From: JANSYL01 sp963921255
Lineage (GTDB): Bacteria; Pseudomonadota; Alphaproteobacteria; Rhodobacterales; Rhodobacteraceae
DNA length: 64,000 bases
Direction of reading: 5' to 3'
NCBI GenBank assembly: GCA_963921255.3
Contig: CAWUEW020000003.1
Location: 310,001 to 374,000 of the forward strand
Within the stretch, counting starts at the first letter, position 1. Each line of letters starts with the position of its first letter. Below, piece after piece: positions 9,062 to 17,762 of the stretch. Both the position numbers and the translations under genes were made by a program. The notes under the pieces were generated by a model. That model was not told the DNA's origin and searched no databases. It saw only the letters and a list, made by a program, of their open reading frames with translations.

Positions 9062-9841
9062 ATGGATTTGGGGATTTCTGGCCGCAAGGCATTGGTGTGT
9101 GCATCGTCCAAGGGTTTGGGCAAGGGCTGTGCCGAGGCGTTGGCCGCGGCCGGTGTGGATCTTGTGCTGAACGCGCGCGGGGCCGAGGCGCTTGAGGCGA
9201 CGGCCGACGCGATCCGCAGTACCTACGGCGTGACCGTGACCGCGGTGGCGGGCGACATCACAACCGAAGACGGCCGCGCGCCTGTCATGGAAGCCGCCGC
9301 GGACGCCGACATCCTGGTGACCAACGCCGGTGGCCCGCCCCCGGGTCTTTGGGCCGATTGGAACCGCGATGACTTCATCGCCGCCCTCGACGCCAACATG
9401 CTGACGCCGATCGCGCTCATGACAGCGCTGCTGCCGCGCATGATCGACCAGAAATGGGGCCGCGTGGTCAACATCACCTCGCAGTCCGTGAAGGTGCCGA
9501 TCCCCGCTTTGGGCTTGTCGAACTCGGCCCGGGCGGGCTTGACCGGCTATGTGGCCGGCACATCGCGTCAGGTGGCGAAACATGGCGTCACGATCAACAA
9601 TCTGCTGCCGGGCACCCATGCCACCGACCGGGCCGTCGTGCTGGATCAGAATGCAGCCAAGGCGCAGGGCATCACCGCCGAGCAAGCCCGCGACAAGCGG
9701 TTCGCCGCTATTCCGGCAGGTCGCTACGGCACGGCCGAGGAATTTGGCGCGACCTGCGCGTTCCTGTGCTCGCAATATGCCGGATTTATCGTGGGGCAGA
9801 ACGTCCTGCTGGATGGCGGCCTGTCCAGCGCCACGATCTGA
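9062..9841 (+). CDS. SDR family oxidoreductase with atypical active site
   Basis: The 259-residue protein has a Rossmann fold of the short-chain dehydrogenase/reductase type, with ASSKGLGK (14-21) replacing the classical TGxxxGxG and the NAG motif in VTNAGGPPPG. The catalytic YxxxK is replaced by S-NSA-R within LSNSARAGLTG. This resembles the BKR-like SDR subgroup, which lacks the standard tetrad, so a conventional NAD(P)-dependent dehydrogenase reaction is uncertain. It is divergent from the Hint gene. A GC-rich hairpin (9858-9879) follows the stop. Confidence 0.88.
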   Translation: MDLGISGRKALVCASSKGLGKGCAEALAAAGVDLVLNARGAEALEATADAIRSTYGVTVTAVAGDITTEDGRAPVMEAAADADILVTNAGGPPPGLWADWNRDDFIAALDANMLTPIALMTALLPRMIDQKWGRVVNITSQSVKVPIPALGLSNSARAGLTGYVAGTSRQVAKHGVTINNLLPGTHATDRAVVLDQNAAKAQGITAEQARDKRFAAIPAGRYGTAEEFGATCAFLCSQYAGFIVGQNVLLDGGLSSATI

Positions 9842-9956
9842 GGCCCTGGCTTCGGCGCCGCCCGCGACCTTGCGGGCGGGGCCGGGTGTCTTGATTGCCC
9901 GGGCGGGGCCTGATACCGCCTTTTCCGATTGAATTGATCGGGTTTTTACCCTGCCC

Positions 9957-11039
9957 ATGTCCGACGCGCCGCGCCTGTCTGTTGAAAACGTGACCTGCAC
10001 CTTTGACGGGCGCACGGTCGTGCGGGACGTGTCCTTTGACGTGCGGGCCGGCGAGGTGATGTGCCTGCTCGGTCCGTCAGGCTGCGGGAAGTCGACCACG
10101 TTGCGGGTCATCGCGGGCATCGAGCGCCAGAGCAGCGGGACCATTCGCGCAGATGGCGATATTCTGACGGATGGCGGCCTGCATTTGCCGCCAGAGGCCC
10201 GTCGTGTCGGCCTGATCTTTCAGGATTTCGCCCTGTTTCCGCACCTGACCGTGGGGCAGAACATCGCCTTCGGCCTGACCGGCACCAAGGCCGAAATCGG
10301 GGCGCGCGTCGAAGAATTGCTCGCGCGTGTCGATCTCCAAGGCTACGCGGACAAACCTCCGCACATGCTGTCCGGTGGCGAACAGCAGCGGGTGGCGCTG
10401 GCCCGGGCCGTGGCGCCACGCCCGCGCATCATGCTGATGGATGAACCCTTTTCAGGCCTCGACAATCGGCTGCGCGATGGCATCCGCGACGAGACATTGC
10501 AGCTGCTTAAGGACGAGGGAACCGCGGTGGTCCTTGTCACCCACGAACCGGATGAGGCCATGCGCATGGCCGATCAGATCGCCCTGATGCGCGACGGCTC
10601 GATCGTTCAGAAAGGCGCGCCGTACAACGTCTACAACGTTCCATGCGATCAGGCGTCCGCAGCGTTTTTCAGCGATGTGAATGTCCTCAAGGGCACGGTC
10701 CACGGGGCCCTGACCACGACGCCGTTCGGCGATTTTCTGGCGCCCGGGTATCCCGACGGGACGGATGTCGACATTGTCTTCCGCCCACAGCATGTGCGGA
10801 TTGATTTTGACCGCAACGGCAAGGGGCCGAAGCCGACCGTGTCCGACGGGACGGCGGCCCGGGCCCTCGTGCAACGGGTCCGCTATTTGGGGCATGAAAG
10901 CCTCGTCGAATTTCGGATGGAAACGGACGGCAGAATGGTCAAGGCGACGGTGCCCGGGGTCTTCCTGCCGGAAGCACAGACACCGCTGTGGCTGACGGTC
11001 CCCCGCAAACGCTGCTTCATTTTCCCGCACAAAGCCTAG
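9957..11039 (+). CDS. ABC transporter ATP-binding protein (Fe3+/polyamine type)
   Basis: This is the ATPase subunit of an import system of the FbpC/PotA class. Of its 360 residues, Walker A is GPSGCGKST (39-47), the Q-loop lies in IFQDFALFPH, the signature is LSGGEQQR (138-145), Walker B is IMLMDEP (158-164) and the switch His is in VTHEPDEA. A C-terminal TOBE-like region follows (FRPQHVRI). Phrases such as PPEARRVGLIFQD are typical of FbpC. No permease or binding-protein gene is adjacent, so it is an orphan ATPase here and the substrate cannot be assigned. Confidence 0.88.
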   Translation: MSDAPRLSVENVTCTFDGRTVVRDVSFDVRAGEVMCLLGPSGCGKSTTLRVIAGIERQSSGTIRADGDILTDGGLHLPPEARRVGLIFQDFALFPHLTVGQNIAFGLTGTKAEIGARVEELLARVDLQGYADKPPHMLSGGEQQRVALARAVAPRPRIMLMDEPFSGLDNRLRDGIRDETLQLLKDEGTAVVLVTHEPDEAMRMADQIALMRDGSIVQKGAPYNVYNVPCDQASAAFFSDVNVLKGTVHGALTTTPFGDFLAPGYPDGTDVDIVFRPQHVRIDFDRNGKGPKPTVSDGTAARALVQRVRYLGHESLVEFRMETDGRMVKATVPGVFLPEAQTPLWLTVPRKRCFIFPHKA

Positions 11040-11178
11040 CTTTTTGGCGCGGATTGCCACCGAAAACTGTGTTTTTGGGCTTTGATCTGGCGGCGCGACA
11101 CCATACCTATAGCCCAGACGAAGATGTGAGCCGCGCGCCCGCACGTGTTTTGCTGCGCCGGTTAAAGGGAGAATACCC

Positions 11179-11418
11179 ATGCTCAACAACATTGGCCCCG
11201 CAGGCCTGATCCTGATTGCCGTGGTCGTTTTGGTCCTGTTTGGTCGGGGCAAGATCGCAGGCATGATGGGCGAAGTCGGCAAAGGCATCACCGCGTTCAA
11301 ACGCGGCGTGAAAGACTCGGCCGAAGAAGTCGAAAACGCGACGGCTGTTGCGGATGCAAGCCAGGATGGCTCGGCCGCGCGCGACGTCACGCCCGAGCGT
11401 GAGCGCGACAACGCCTGA
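11179..11418 (+). CDS. tatA: Twin-arginine translocase subunit TatA
   Basis: TatA oligomers form the channel of the twin-arginine export system in the inner membrane. The 79-residue protein has one N-terminal transmembrane helix (LILIAVVVLVLFG), the FGRGKI hinge, an amphipathic helix (MMGEVGKGITAFKRGVKD) and a polar tail. An AAAGGGAG ribosome binding site lies about 9 bases upstream. It is the first gene of tatA-tatB-tatC and is separated from tatB by a 105-base gap holding a terminator-like hairpin. Confidence 0.96.
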   Translation: MLNNIGPAGLILIAVVVLVLFGRGKIAGMMGEVGKGITAFKRGVKDSAEEVENATAVADASQDGSAARDVTPERERDNA

Positions 11419-11425
11419 TCGTCAG

Positions 11426-11447
11426 GGCCTGCCCAGGCAGGCCTTTT
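11426..11447 (+). terminator. Terminator-like hairpin between tatA and tatB
   Basis: An 8-bp perfect stem GGCCTGCC / GGCAGGCC with a 2-base loop is followed directly by TTTT. It lies 8 bases after the tatA stop and about 75 bases before tatB. It looks like a short intrinsic terminator or attenuator that would let tatA be expressed above tatBC. Confidence 0.6.
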
Positions 11448-11523
11448 CCTTGGTCTGCCGCGCAGGCCTTGTGACAGGTCGGGTGTGCCGCATCTGACCT
11501 GCCCGCGTTGAAGGGACACCGCC

Positions 11524-12030
11524 TTGCCCGATATCGGCTGGATGGAATTGCTTGTCATTGGGATCGTCGCGTTGATCGTAGTCGGTCCCAAGGACCTGCC
11601 CATGATGTTCCGCAAACTCGGCCAGTTCACCGGACGCATCCGTGGCATGGCCCGCGATTTTCAGCGCGCCATGGACGAAGCCGCCGACGAAAGTGGCATG
11701 AGCGACCTCAAGCGCGACCTGAACTCGGTGTCGAAATTCACCAACCCACGCAAAGCGGGAATGGATGCGATCAATTCGGCCCTGGGCGATACGCTCGACG
11801 ATATCGATCCCGCGAAATACGAAGAAGGCTCTGCAACACAGGCCTTGGCCGAAAAGAAAGCCGCCGCGCAAAAATCGACGCGCGAGGCCATCGAATCGCG
11901 CAAGCGGGCCGATGCGGGCCAAGCCGATCCGGCACCCGCCAGCCCGGACGTCGAAGCCGCGCCACCTGCGGCGGAACAGACGCTTGAGCCAGAGGTGCCC
12001 CCGGCCCGCAGCGGAGCAGACCAAGCATGA
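11524..12030 (+). CDS. tatB: Sec-independent translocase subunit TatB
   Basis: TatB forms the twin-arginine substrate receptor together with TatC. The 168-residue protein starts at a TTG codon (PDIGWMELLVIGIVALIVVGPKDLP), with one N-terminal transmembrane helix, the conserved Glu in MELLVIG and the GPKDLP hinge that separates TatB from TatA. An amphipathic helix and a long Ala/Glu/Pro-rich tail follow. The TTG is the only start in this frame that keeps the TM helix. The stop overlaps tatC by 4 bases. Confidence 0.95.
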   Translation: MPDIGWMELLVIGIVALIVVGPKDLPMMFRKLGQFTGRIRGMARDFQRAMDEAADESGMSDLKRDLNSVSKFTNPRKAGMDAINSALGDTLDDIDPAKYEEGSATQALAEKKAAAQKSTREAIESRKRADAGQADPAPASPDVEAAPPAAEQTLEPEVPPARSGADQA

Positions 12031-12896
12031 GCGCCGACGAACAAATGGACCAAAGCGCCGCCCCGCTGATCGAACACTTGGCGGAATTGCGCACGCGGCT
12101 GATCCGGTCGGTCTTGGCGTTTGTTGTGGGTATGGTCGCCATGTTCACGGTCGCCGAACCCATTCTCGAGTTCATCTCGCAACCCTTGGCCAATGTGCTG
12201 CGGGACCGGGGGGAAGATGCCCGTCTGATCTTTACGGCCCCGCAGGAAAAGTTCTTTGTTCTGATCCGGATTTCGATCATCGCGGGCTTTGCGATCTCGT
12301 TCCCGGTCATCGCCCATCAGCTTTGGCGCTTTGTCGCCCCGGGGCTTTATAAGAACGAACAGAACGCCATTCTGCCCTTCCTGATTGCGTCGCCGCTGCT
12401 GTTCCTTCTGGGGGCAAGTTTCGCGCATTACGTGGTCACGCCGCTTGCGATGAATTTCTTCATCGGGTTTTCCGACGCCATTCCTGCGTTGGCCAACCTG
12501 ATTGCAGGCGATGGCACGTTCGAGAACCCGAACGCCGAGCCGGACGAGGGGTTGCAAACGGTCTTCCTCGGGTCGGTTCGGGAAAGCCTGGACCTTGCCA
12601 TCAAGTTCATTTTTGCCTTTGGCCTGTGTTTCCAGCTGCCGGTTCTGTTGACCCTGATGGGCAAGGCGGGATTGGTGACGGCGGAAGGTTTGGGCAATGT
12701 CCGCAAATGGGCCGTCGTGGGCATTCTGACCTTGGCCGCCCTCGTGACGCCGCCGGATGTGGTCACGCAGGTGATCCTGTTCACGGTGGTGTATGGGCTC
12801 TACGAAATCTCGATCCAGCTTGTGCGCATCGTGGAACGCCGCCGCAATGCGCGTCTGCGCGCCGAGGGCATTCTGGACGAAGGCGAAGAGCTGTAA
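12027..12896 (+). CDS. tatC: Sec-independent translocase subunit TatC
   Basis: TatC is the polytopic inner-membrane receptor that recognises the twin-arginine signal. The 289-residue protein shows the N-terminal motif PLIEHLAELRTRL, six predicted transmembrane segments and the periplasmic loop around FENPNAEPDEG. Conserved blocks include APQEKFFVLIRIS, the region before FIGFSDA, and LTPPDVVTQ near the last helix. It overlaps tatB by 4 bases (ATGA) and is followed 14 bases later by an ATPase gene, so the operon may extend further. Confidence 0.96.
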   Translation: MSADEQMDQSAAPLIEHLAELRTRLIRSVLAFVVGMVAMFTVAEPILEFISQPLANVLRDRGEDARLIFTAPQEKFFVLIRISIIAGFAISFPVIAHQLWRFVAPGLYKNEQNAILPFLIASPLLFLLGASFAHYVVTPLAMNFFIGFSDAIPALANLIAGDGTFENPNAEPDEGLQTVFLGSVRESLDLAIKFIFAFGLCFQLPVLLTLMGKAGLVTAEGLGNVRKWAVVGILTLAALVTPPDVVTQVILFTVVYGLYEISIQLVRIVERRRNARLRAEGILDEGEEL

Positions 12897-12910
12897 GGCC
12901 TGATACGATC

Positions 12911-13750
12911 ATGTCCGACGACGCCCTGATCCGCATCGCCGAGGCGCTGGAGCGCCTGCGCCCCCCGGCGGCCAAGGCGCCGGACTGGGCTGCGGCGGAC
13001 GCGTTTGTCTGGCATGCCGATCCCGACCATTTGGCACCTGTCGCACAGGTCAATCGCGTGGATCTGTCGCTGCTTTTGGGCGTTGACCGTGCCCGCGACA
13101 CGCTGCTCGCCAACACCCGCCAGTTCGCCAAGGGCCTGCCCGCCAACAACGCCCTGCTCTGGGGCGCGCGGGGGATGGGCAAATCCTCCCTCGTCAAGGC
13201 GGCCCACGCGGCCGTGCGCGCCGAAGGCCTTCCGGTGGCGCTTGTCGAGGTACAGCGCGAGGATCTGCCGTCGATCGGCCGCCTGCTGACGCTGCTGCGC
13301 GCGGCGCCGGTCCAGATCATCCTGTTCTGCGACGACCTGTCGTTTTCCCACGATGACCAACACTACAAGTCGCTGAAGGCCGTCCTGGATGGCGGGGTGG
13401 AGGGTCGTCCCGACAATGTCGTGTTCTACGCCACCTCGAACCGCCGCCACCTGATGCCGCGCGACATGATCGAGAATGAACGCTCCTCCGCCATCAACCC
13501 GTCCGAGGCGGTCGAGGAAAAGGTGTCGCTGTCGGACAGGTTCGGCCTGTGGTTGGGCTTCCATCCCTGTTCGCAGGACGATTATCTGGACATGATCGAC
13601 GGATATTGCCGTGCCTACGGTGTCACGGTCGAGGCGGATGTCATGCGCGCCGAGGCGATCGAGTGGCAGGCCACGCGGGGCAGCCGGTCGGGCCGGGTGG
13701 CTTGGCAGTTCTTCTGTGATCTGGCCGGACGGCACGGCGTCACGCTTTAG
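12911..13750 (+). CDS. AAA-family ATPase, DUF815-type
   Basis: The 279-residue cytoplasmic P-loop protein has Walker A GARGMGKS (85-92), a Walker B-like ILFCDDLSF, a sensor-like FYATSNRRHLMPRDM and an arginine-finger region around SLSDRFGLW. This set is characteristic of the DUF815 ATPases found next to translation or export genes in proteobacteria; the biochemical role is unknown. It follows tatC by 14 bases and is probably cotranscribed. Its last bases overlap the convergent alkB-like gene by 4 bp. Confidence 0.88.
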   Translation: MSDDALIRIAEALERLRPPAAKAPDWAAADAFVWHADPDHLAPVAQVNRVDLSLLLGVDRARDTLLANTRQFAKGLPANNALLWGARGMGKSSLVKAAHAAVRAEGLPVALVEVQREDLPSIGRLLTLLRAAPVQIILFCDDLSFSHDDQHYKSLKAVLDGGVEGRPDNVVFYATSNRRHLMPRDMIENERSSAINPSEAVEEKVSLSDRFGLWLGFHPCSQDDYLDMIDGYCRAYGVTVEADVMRAEAIEWQATRGSRSGRVAWQFFCDLAGRHGVTL

Positions 13751-14783
13751 GCCTCCGCGGCCTCCGCCATCACCTTTTCGGCGCGCCGGTCCATCACCCG
13801 ATGCCAGTGACGCGGGGCCAGCGCAATCATCGCCATGATCGGCATCGGATGGGGCAGGGTCGGGACCTTCGCCTCTGGGTCCAGGCGGTCATAGGGCGTG
13901 TCGGGGTGCATGTGATGCTCGGAATGCGCCGGGGCGTTCATCATCAGATAACTCGAAAACCCTCGTGGCGCGTTCCAGCTGTGGTGGACGCTGACCGGTT
14001 CCACGCGGCCGTTCGGAAGCTGCCGCCGCCGCAGGCCATAGTGCTGAATGTAATCGCTCATGAGGATTTGGCCGCCGGTGAGCGTCCCGAGGCCAAACAC
14101 CACGAGGATGCCCGCGGCCCCACCCAACACGCCGGCAATGACAACCGACAGGACCGCCCCGCCAAGCCAGGCCCAGTAGGGGTTCGACACGTGCCACGGC
14201 CCGAGGCCGCGGCGCGCCAACCGCTCGATTTCGCAGTCCAGACCGGCATGGAACGACCCCGACCAGGCCCGGGGCAGATAGGCCCAAAAGCTTTCCTTGG
14301 CGAGGGGGGTGTTCGGATCTTGCGCCGTGCCGACAAACGATGGTGCACCAACCGGTGGGCCGAGACATGATGCCCAAAGCCGACCGATGCATAGACGGCA
14401 GCGCCAAGCGCCTTCAGGGGCCAGCGTCGCCGGTGGATCAGTTCATGCGCGTTCGGATGGCTGACTTGGCCAAAGAAGGACGCCGTCGCGAAGAACAGGA
14501 TCAATTTGCCCGTGCTCGACAGGCCGGGGCCCGCAATGGCACTGACCACAAGCCCCAGGACGATCAGGTGTCCAAGCGCCAGCACAACCGACAACACATC
14601 CGACCACGGCGCGTGGTCCTCCTGATGGCGTTCCGGACGGGCCAAAACCTGATCCAACCCCGCCGCGATCAGCGTCAACCACACCAGCGCACAGGCGGCA
14701 AACCCACCCCAAACGCCGGCACCAAGCGCGATCAGCGCCAGCGGCGCAAGCGTCACAAAGGCATAGCGTGCAATCACGGTCAT
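13747..14783 (-). pseudogene. alkB: Alkane 1-monooxygenase (AlkB)-like, single-base frameshift
   Basis: Intact, this would be an inner-membrane di-iron hydroxylase of about 345 residues. The 5' part starts at 14783 and encodes several TM helices, the first His box (NAHELIH) and the second (HHVSAHRLVHH). At about 14335-14340 the frame breaks: a missing base in the AAA run (TTT on the coding strand) puts the continuation, starting VGTAQDPNTPLAKESF, in another frame. That frame then runs to 13747 with the third His box HSEHHMHPDTPY. Both halves read naturally, so this is a recent indel or a sequencing error. The substrate could be alkane, fatty acid or xylene-type. Confidence 0.85.
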
Positions 14784-14913
14784 GGACGGTTTCTGCGGTC
14801 TGCTCGGGTTTTCGGTCTAATACTGCATCTTTAGGGCGAAAGCGTGGCCTTTCAAACCGACGCGCTGCGTATTAGGTCAGGGGGGTCACTCAGAAGGGAC
14901 GAGACGCAGGCCC

Positions 14914-16116
14914 ATGTCGTTTTTCAAGAAGCTCAAGGATCGGATGTTCAAATCCTCGTCGAAACTGGACGAAGGGCTGGATGCGATCATTGAAGAAGGC
15001 GCCGAAGAGGCCGAGGCGGATGCGACGTCCGACGTCGAAGCGCCCGAGGCAGTCGAAGCCGATCTGCCCGAAGACAGTCTCCCCGAGGCGGAGGTTAGGG
15101 TTGACCCTGAACCGCAGGACGCGCCGGACCCCGAGCCCGGGCCCGAGCCCGAGCCCGACCCGGAACCGACCCGTCTGGACGTGGATATCACCCGCGACAG
15201 CCGCCTCGACGAGACCGTGGCGGAGGACAGCGCAAAACCCGGCCTCGTGGGCCGCCTGATGGGCCGCAGCGCAGTGCCGCGCCGGGCGTTGGATGACGAC
15301 ATGCTCGAAAGCCTCGAGGAGCTTTTGATCACGGCGGATATGGGCGTCGACACCGCTTTGCGCGTTACGGCAAACATGGCCGAAGGCCGGTTCGGCAAGA
15401 TGATGAGCGCGGCAGACATCAAAGCCTTGTTGGCAAAGGAAATTTCCCAGGTGATGGAGCCAGTCGCGCGGCCCTTGCCGATCTATCCGAAGAAGCCTCA
15501 AGTCGTATTGGTGGTGGGCGTGAACGGCTCGGGCAAGACGACGACCATCGGGAAACTGGCCAGCCAGTTCAAGGCCGCCGGGAAATCCGTGGTGATTGCG
15601 GCGGGCGACACATTCCGGGCCGCCGCCGTGGAACAATTGCAGGTTTGGGGCGACAGGGCCGGTGTGCCGGTTCTGACCGCGGCCGAAGGGGCTGACCCCG
15701 CGGCACTGGCCTTTGATGCGATGGGCCGCGCGGAAGCGGATGGCGCAGATCTGTTGATGATCGACACGGCCGGCCGGTTGCAAAACCGCGCCGATCTGAT
15801 GGAGGAGCTCGCCAAGATCGTGCGCGTGATCCGCAAGAAAGATCCCGACGCGCCGCACAACACATTGCTCGTCCTGGATGCCACCACCGGTCAAAACGCC
15901 ATCAGTCAGGTCGAGACATTCCAGAAGATGGCGGATGTTTCGGGGCTTGTAATGACGAAGCTGGACGGCACGGCCAAGGGCGGTGTGCTCGTGGCCCTGG
16001 CCGACAAGTTCGGGCTGCCGATCCATGCCATTGGCGTTGGTGAGCAAATTGATGATCTTCAACCTTTTGATCCCGAAGAATTTGCGGTTGCCTTGGTTGG
16101 AGTTTCAAATTCTTGA
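14914..16116 (+). CDS. ftsY: Signal recognition particle receptor FtsY
   Basis: FtsY is the membrane-associated GTPase that docks SRP-ribosome complexes at the Sec translocon. The 400-residue protein has an acidic N-terminal A domain (about residues 20-105, with a Pro-Glu/Asp repeat at 66-86). The N domain follows, then the G domain with GVNGSGKTT (202-210), the DTFRAAA insertion box region, DTAGR, TKLDG and the C-terminal GVGEQIDDLQPFDP. All GTPase motifs are intact. It is divergent from the alkB-like gene. Confidence 0.96.
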   Translation: MSFFKKLKDRMFKSSSKLDEGLDAIIEEGAEEAEADATSDVEAPEAVEADLPEDSLPEAEVRVDPEPQDAPDPEPGPEPEPDPEPTRLDVDITRDSRLDETVAEDSAKPGLVGRLMGRSAVPRRALDDDMLESLEELLITADMGVDTALRVTANMAEGRFGKMMSAADIKALLAKEISQVMEPVARPLPIYPKKPQVVLVVGVNGSGKTTTIGKLASQFKAAGKSVVIAAGDTFRAAAVEQLQVWGDRAGVPVLTAAEGADPAALAFDAMGRAEADGADLLMIDTAGRLQNRADLMEELAKIVRVIRKKDPDAPHNTLLVLDATTGQNAISQVETFQKMADVSGLVMTKLDGTAKGGVLVALADKFGLPIHAIGVGEQIDDLQPFDPEEFAVALVGVSNS

Positions 16117-16119
16117 TAT

Positions 16120-16142
16120 TCATCCACAGGCCTTGTGAATAA
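16120..16142. promoter_or_regulatory. Pair of inverted DnaA-box-like sequences
   Basis: On the minus strand 16134-16142 reads TTATTCACA, an exact match to the TTATNCACA DnaA-box consensus. On the plus strand 16120-16128 reads TCATCCACA, one mismatch from the strong box TTATCCACA. The two face each other with five bases between them, four bases after the ftsY stop. This could be chance, a DnaA-titration site or an imperfect terminator stem. Confidence 0.35.
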
Positions 16143-16218
16143 CGATGATGGCCCGATCCGCCCTGTGGCGACCTCAAGCTGCACCTGACCGCCTGCGCGG
16201 CATATCGGGGACATCGCG

Positions 16219-17121
16219 GTGAGCGACTGGATCGTGACCAACGCTGGCACCCCGGCAGGTGCCACTATGGCCCTGGTGTTGGCCTTGTTGGCGGCGTTTC
16301 TCCATGCCCTCTTTGGCGCGTTGCAAAAAGGGCGCCATGACCCCCTCCTGGCCCGCGGCGCAATCGACGCGTCTTACGGCTTGATGGCGGCCCCCGTCGC
16401 GCTGTTCATGGTGCCCTGGCCCGAGCCGCATATGTGGCCGATCTTCCTGGGCGTGTTCGTTATTCACGCGGGATACAAATGGGCGACCCTGGCCAGCTAT
16501 CGGCGCGGGGCCTTTACGGTCGTCTACCCCGTCATGCGCGGCACCGGCCCCTTGTTTGCGATCATCGGGGCGTGGTTGGTCTTCGGCGAAACCTTCTCAC
16601 TCCTGCAATGGGTCGGTGTGGGGGTGCTTTTGGCCGGGCTGTACGGCCTTGCGGTCTATAACATGGCCAAGATCACCGTCGCGCGCGAAACCTTGGTGCC
16701 CGCCTTGTGGTTTGCGGTGCTGACCGGCCTTTTCGTGGCGCTTTATACGACCTTCGACGCCTATGGCATCCGTGCAACCCAGGACCCGTTCACCTTTCTG
16801 GCGTGGTTCTTCTTCATAGACGGCCTGTTGTTTCCCATCCTCGCCGCCCGCTTCTACCTGCGCATGCCGGACCCGCCCGCCCTTGGCCCTTTGGCCGCCC
16901 GCGGCCTGTTCGGCGGCTTGATCGCGTTCGGGAGTTTCGGATCGATCATGGTGGCCACCCGCCTTGATCAGGTCGGAGAGGCCGCTGTCCTGCGCGAAAC
17001 GTCGACCGTTTTTGCCGCGTTGATCGGGTGGGTGGTGCTGAAAGAACGCGTCGGCCCGGTGCGCGTGGCGCTGATGGGCTTGATCGCAGCCGGGGCGGTG
17101 ATAGTTGAGGCAGGCGGATAG
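16219..17121 (+). CDS. EamA/DMT-family transporter
   Basis: This is an inner-membrane permease of the drug/metabolite transporter superfamily, 300 residues, with about ten hydrophobic segments in two EamA repeats. It starts at a GTG (SDWIVTNAGTPAGATMALVLAL); the internal ATG at 16267 would cut into the first helix region but is possible. Conserved blocks include LQKGRHDPLLARGAID and RGAFTVVYPVMRGTGPLF. The substrate is unknown. It lies between ftsY and yciB on the same strand, with 11 bases to yciB, suggesting cotranscription. Confidence 0.85.
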   Translation: MSDWIVTNAGTPAGATMALVLALLAAFLHALFGALQKGRHDPLLARGAIDASYGLMAAPVALFMVPWPEPHMWPIFLGVFVIHAGYKWATLASYRRGAFTVVYPVMRGTGPLFAIIGAWLVFGETFSLLQWVGVGVLLAGLYGLAVYNMAKITVARETLVPALWFAVLTGLFVALYTTFDAYGIRATQDPFTFLAWFFFIDGLLFPILAARFYLRMPDPPALGPLAARGLFGGLIAFGSFGSIMVATRLDQVGEAAVLRETSTVFAALIGWVVLKERVGPVRVALMGLIAAGAVIVEAGG

Positions 17122-17132
17122 AAGGAGCCGAC

Positions 17133-17762
17133 ATGGCCGAGAAACAGATCAATCCCTGGCTCAAGAACGGCCTCGAACTGGGCCCGCCATTGTTGTTTTT
17201 CGTGGCTTATATGCGCCTGCAGGACAGCAGCATCACCTTGGGCGGGACCGAGTATGACGGGTTCATTATCGTCACGGCCGCCTTCGTGCCGCTCTTGTTG
17301 CTCAGCATCGGGATCCTGTGGAAGCTGACGGGAAAAATTTCCCGTATTCAAGTGTTTACGGCGATCTTGGTCGTGTTCTTCGGCGCGCTGACCGTCTGGT
17401 TCAATGATGAACGCTTCTTCAAGATGAAGACCACACTGGTCTACGGCGCCTTCGCGATCCTCCTTGGCATCGGGCTGTTGCGCGGGCAGTCGTGGCTGAA
17501 GTTCCTGATGGGAGAGCTCCTGCCCATGCAAGATGAAGGGTGGAAGAAGCTCACGCAGCGGATCACGGCGGCCTTTGCAATCATGGCGGTGGCCAATGAG
17601 CTGGTGTGGCGCACGCAGTCGACCGAATTCTGGGTGACGTTTGAAACCTTCGGTCTGCCGATTTTCCTCTTCGCGGTCTTTATGTCCCAGGCGAAGCTGA
17701 TCGACCAATACGGCCTTATCGAGGACGACGGCCCGGACCAGGACGCCGACGCGCCCCGCTAG
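17133..17762 (+). CDS. yciB: Inner-membrane-spanning protein YciB (septation protein A family)
   Basis: The 209-residue integral membrane protein has five or six predicted helices and the family blocks NPWLKNGLELGPPLLFF, FNDERFFKMKTTLVYGAFA and the DEGWKKLTQR loop. YciB/IspZ proteins affect cell-envelope integrity and division; the molecular activity is not settled. A GGAG site precedes the ATG. The last 47 bases overlap the convergent pseudouridine synthase gene, an unusually long 3' overlap. Confidence 0.93.
   Translation: MAEKQINPWLKNGLELGPPLLFFVAYMRLQDSSITLGGTEYDGFIIVTAAFVPLLLLSIGILWKLTGKISRIQVFTAILVVFFGALTVWFNDERFFKMKTTLVYGAFAILLGIGLLRGQSWLKFLMGELLPMQDEGWKKLTQRITAAFAIMAVANELVWRTQSTEFWVTFETFGLPIFLFAVFMSQAKLIDQYGLIEDDGPDQDADAPR

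Noticed and set aside
9858..9879. GC hairpin after the SDR gene as a terminator
   Set aside because: The 8-bp stem is good, but no T-run follows within 20 bases, so a terminator call is not supported.
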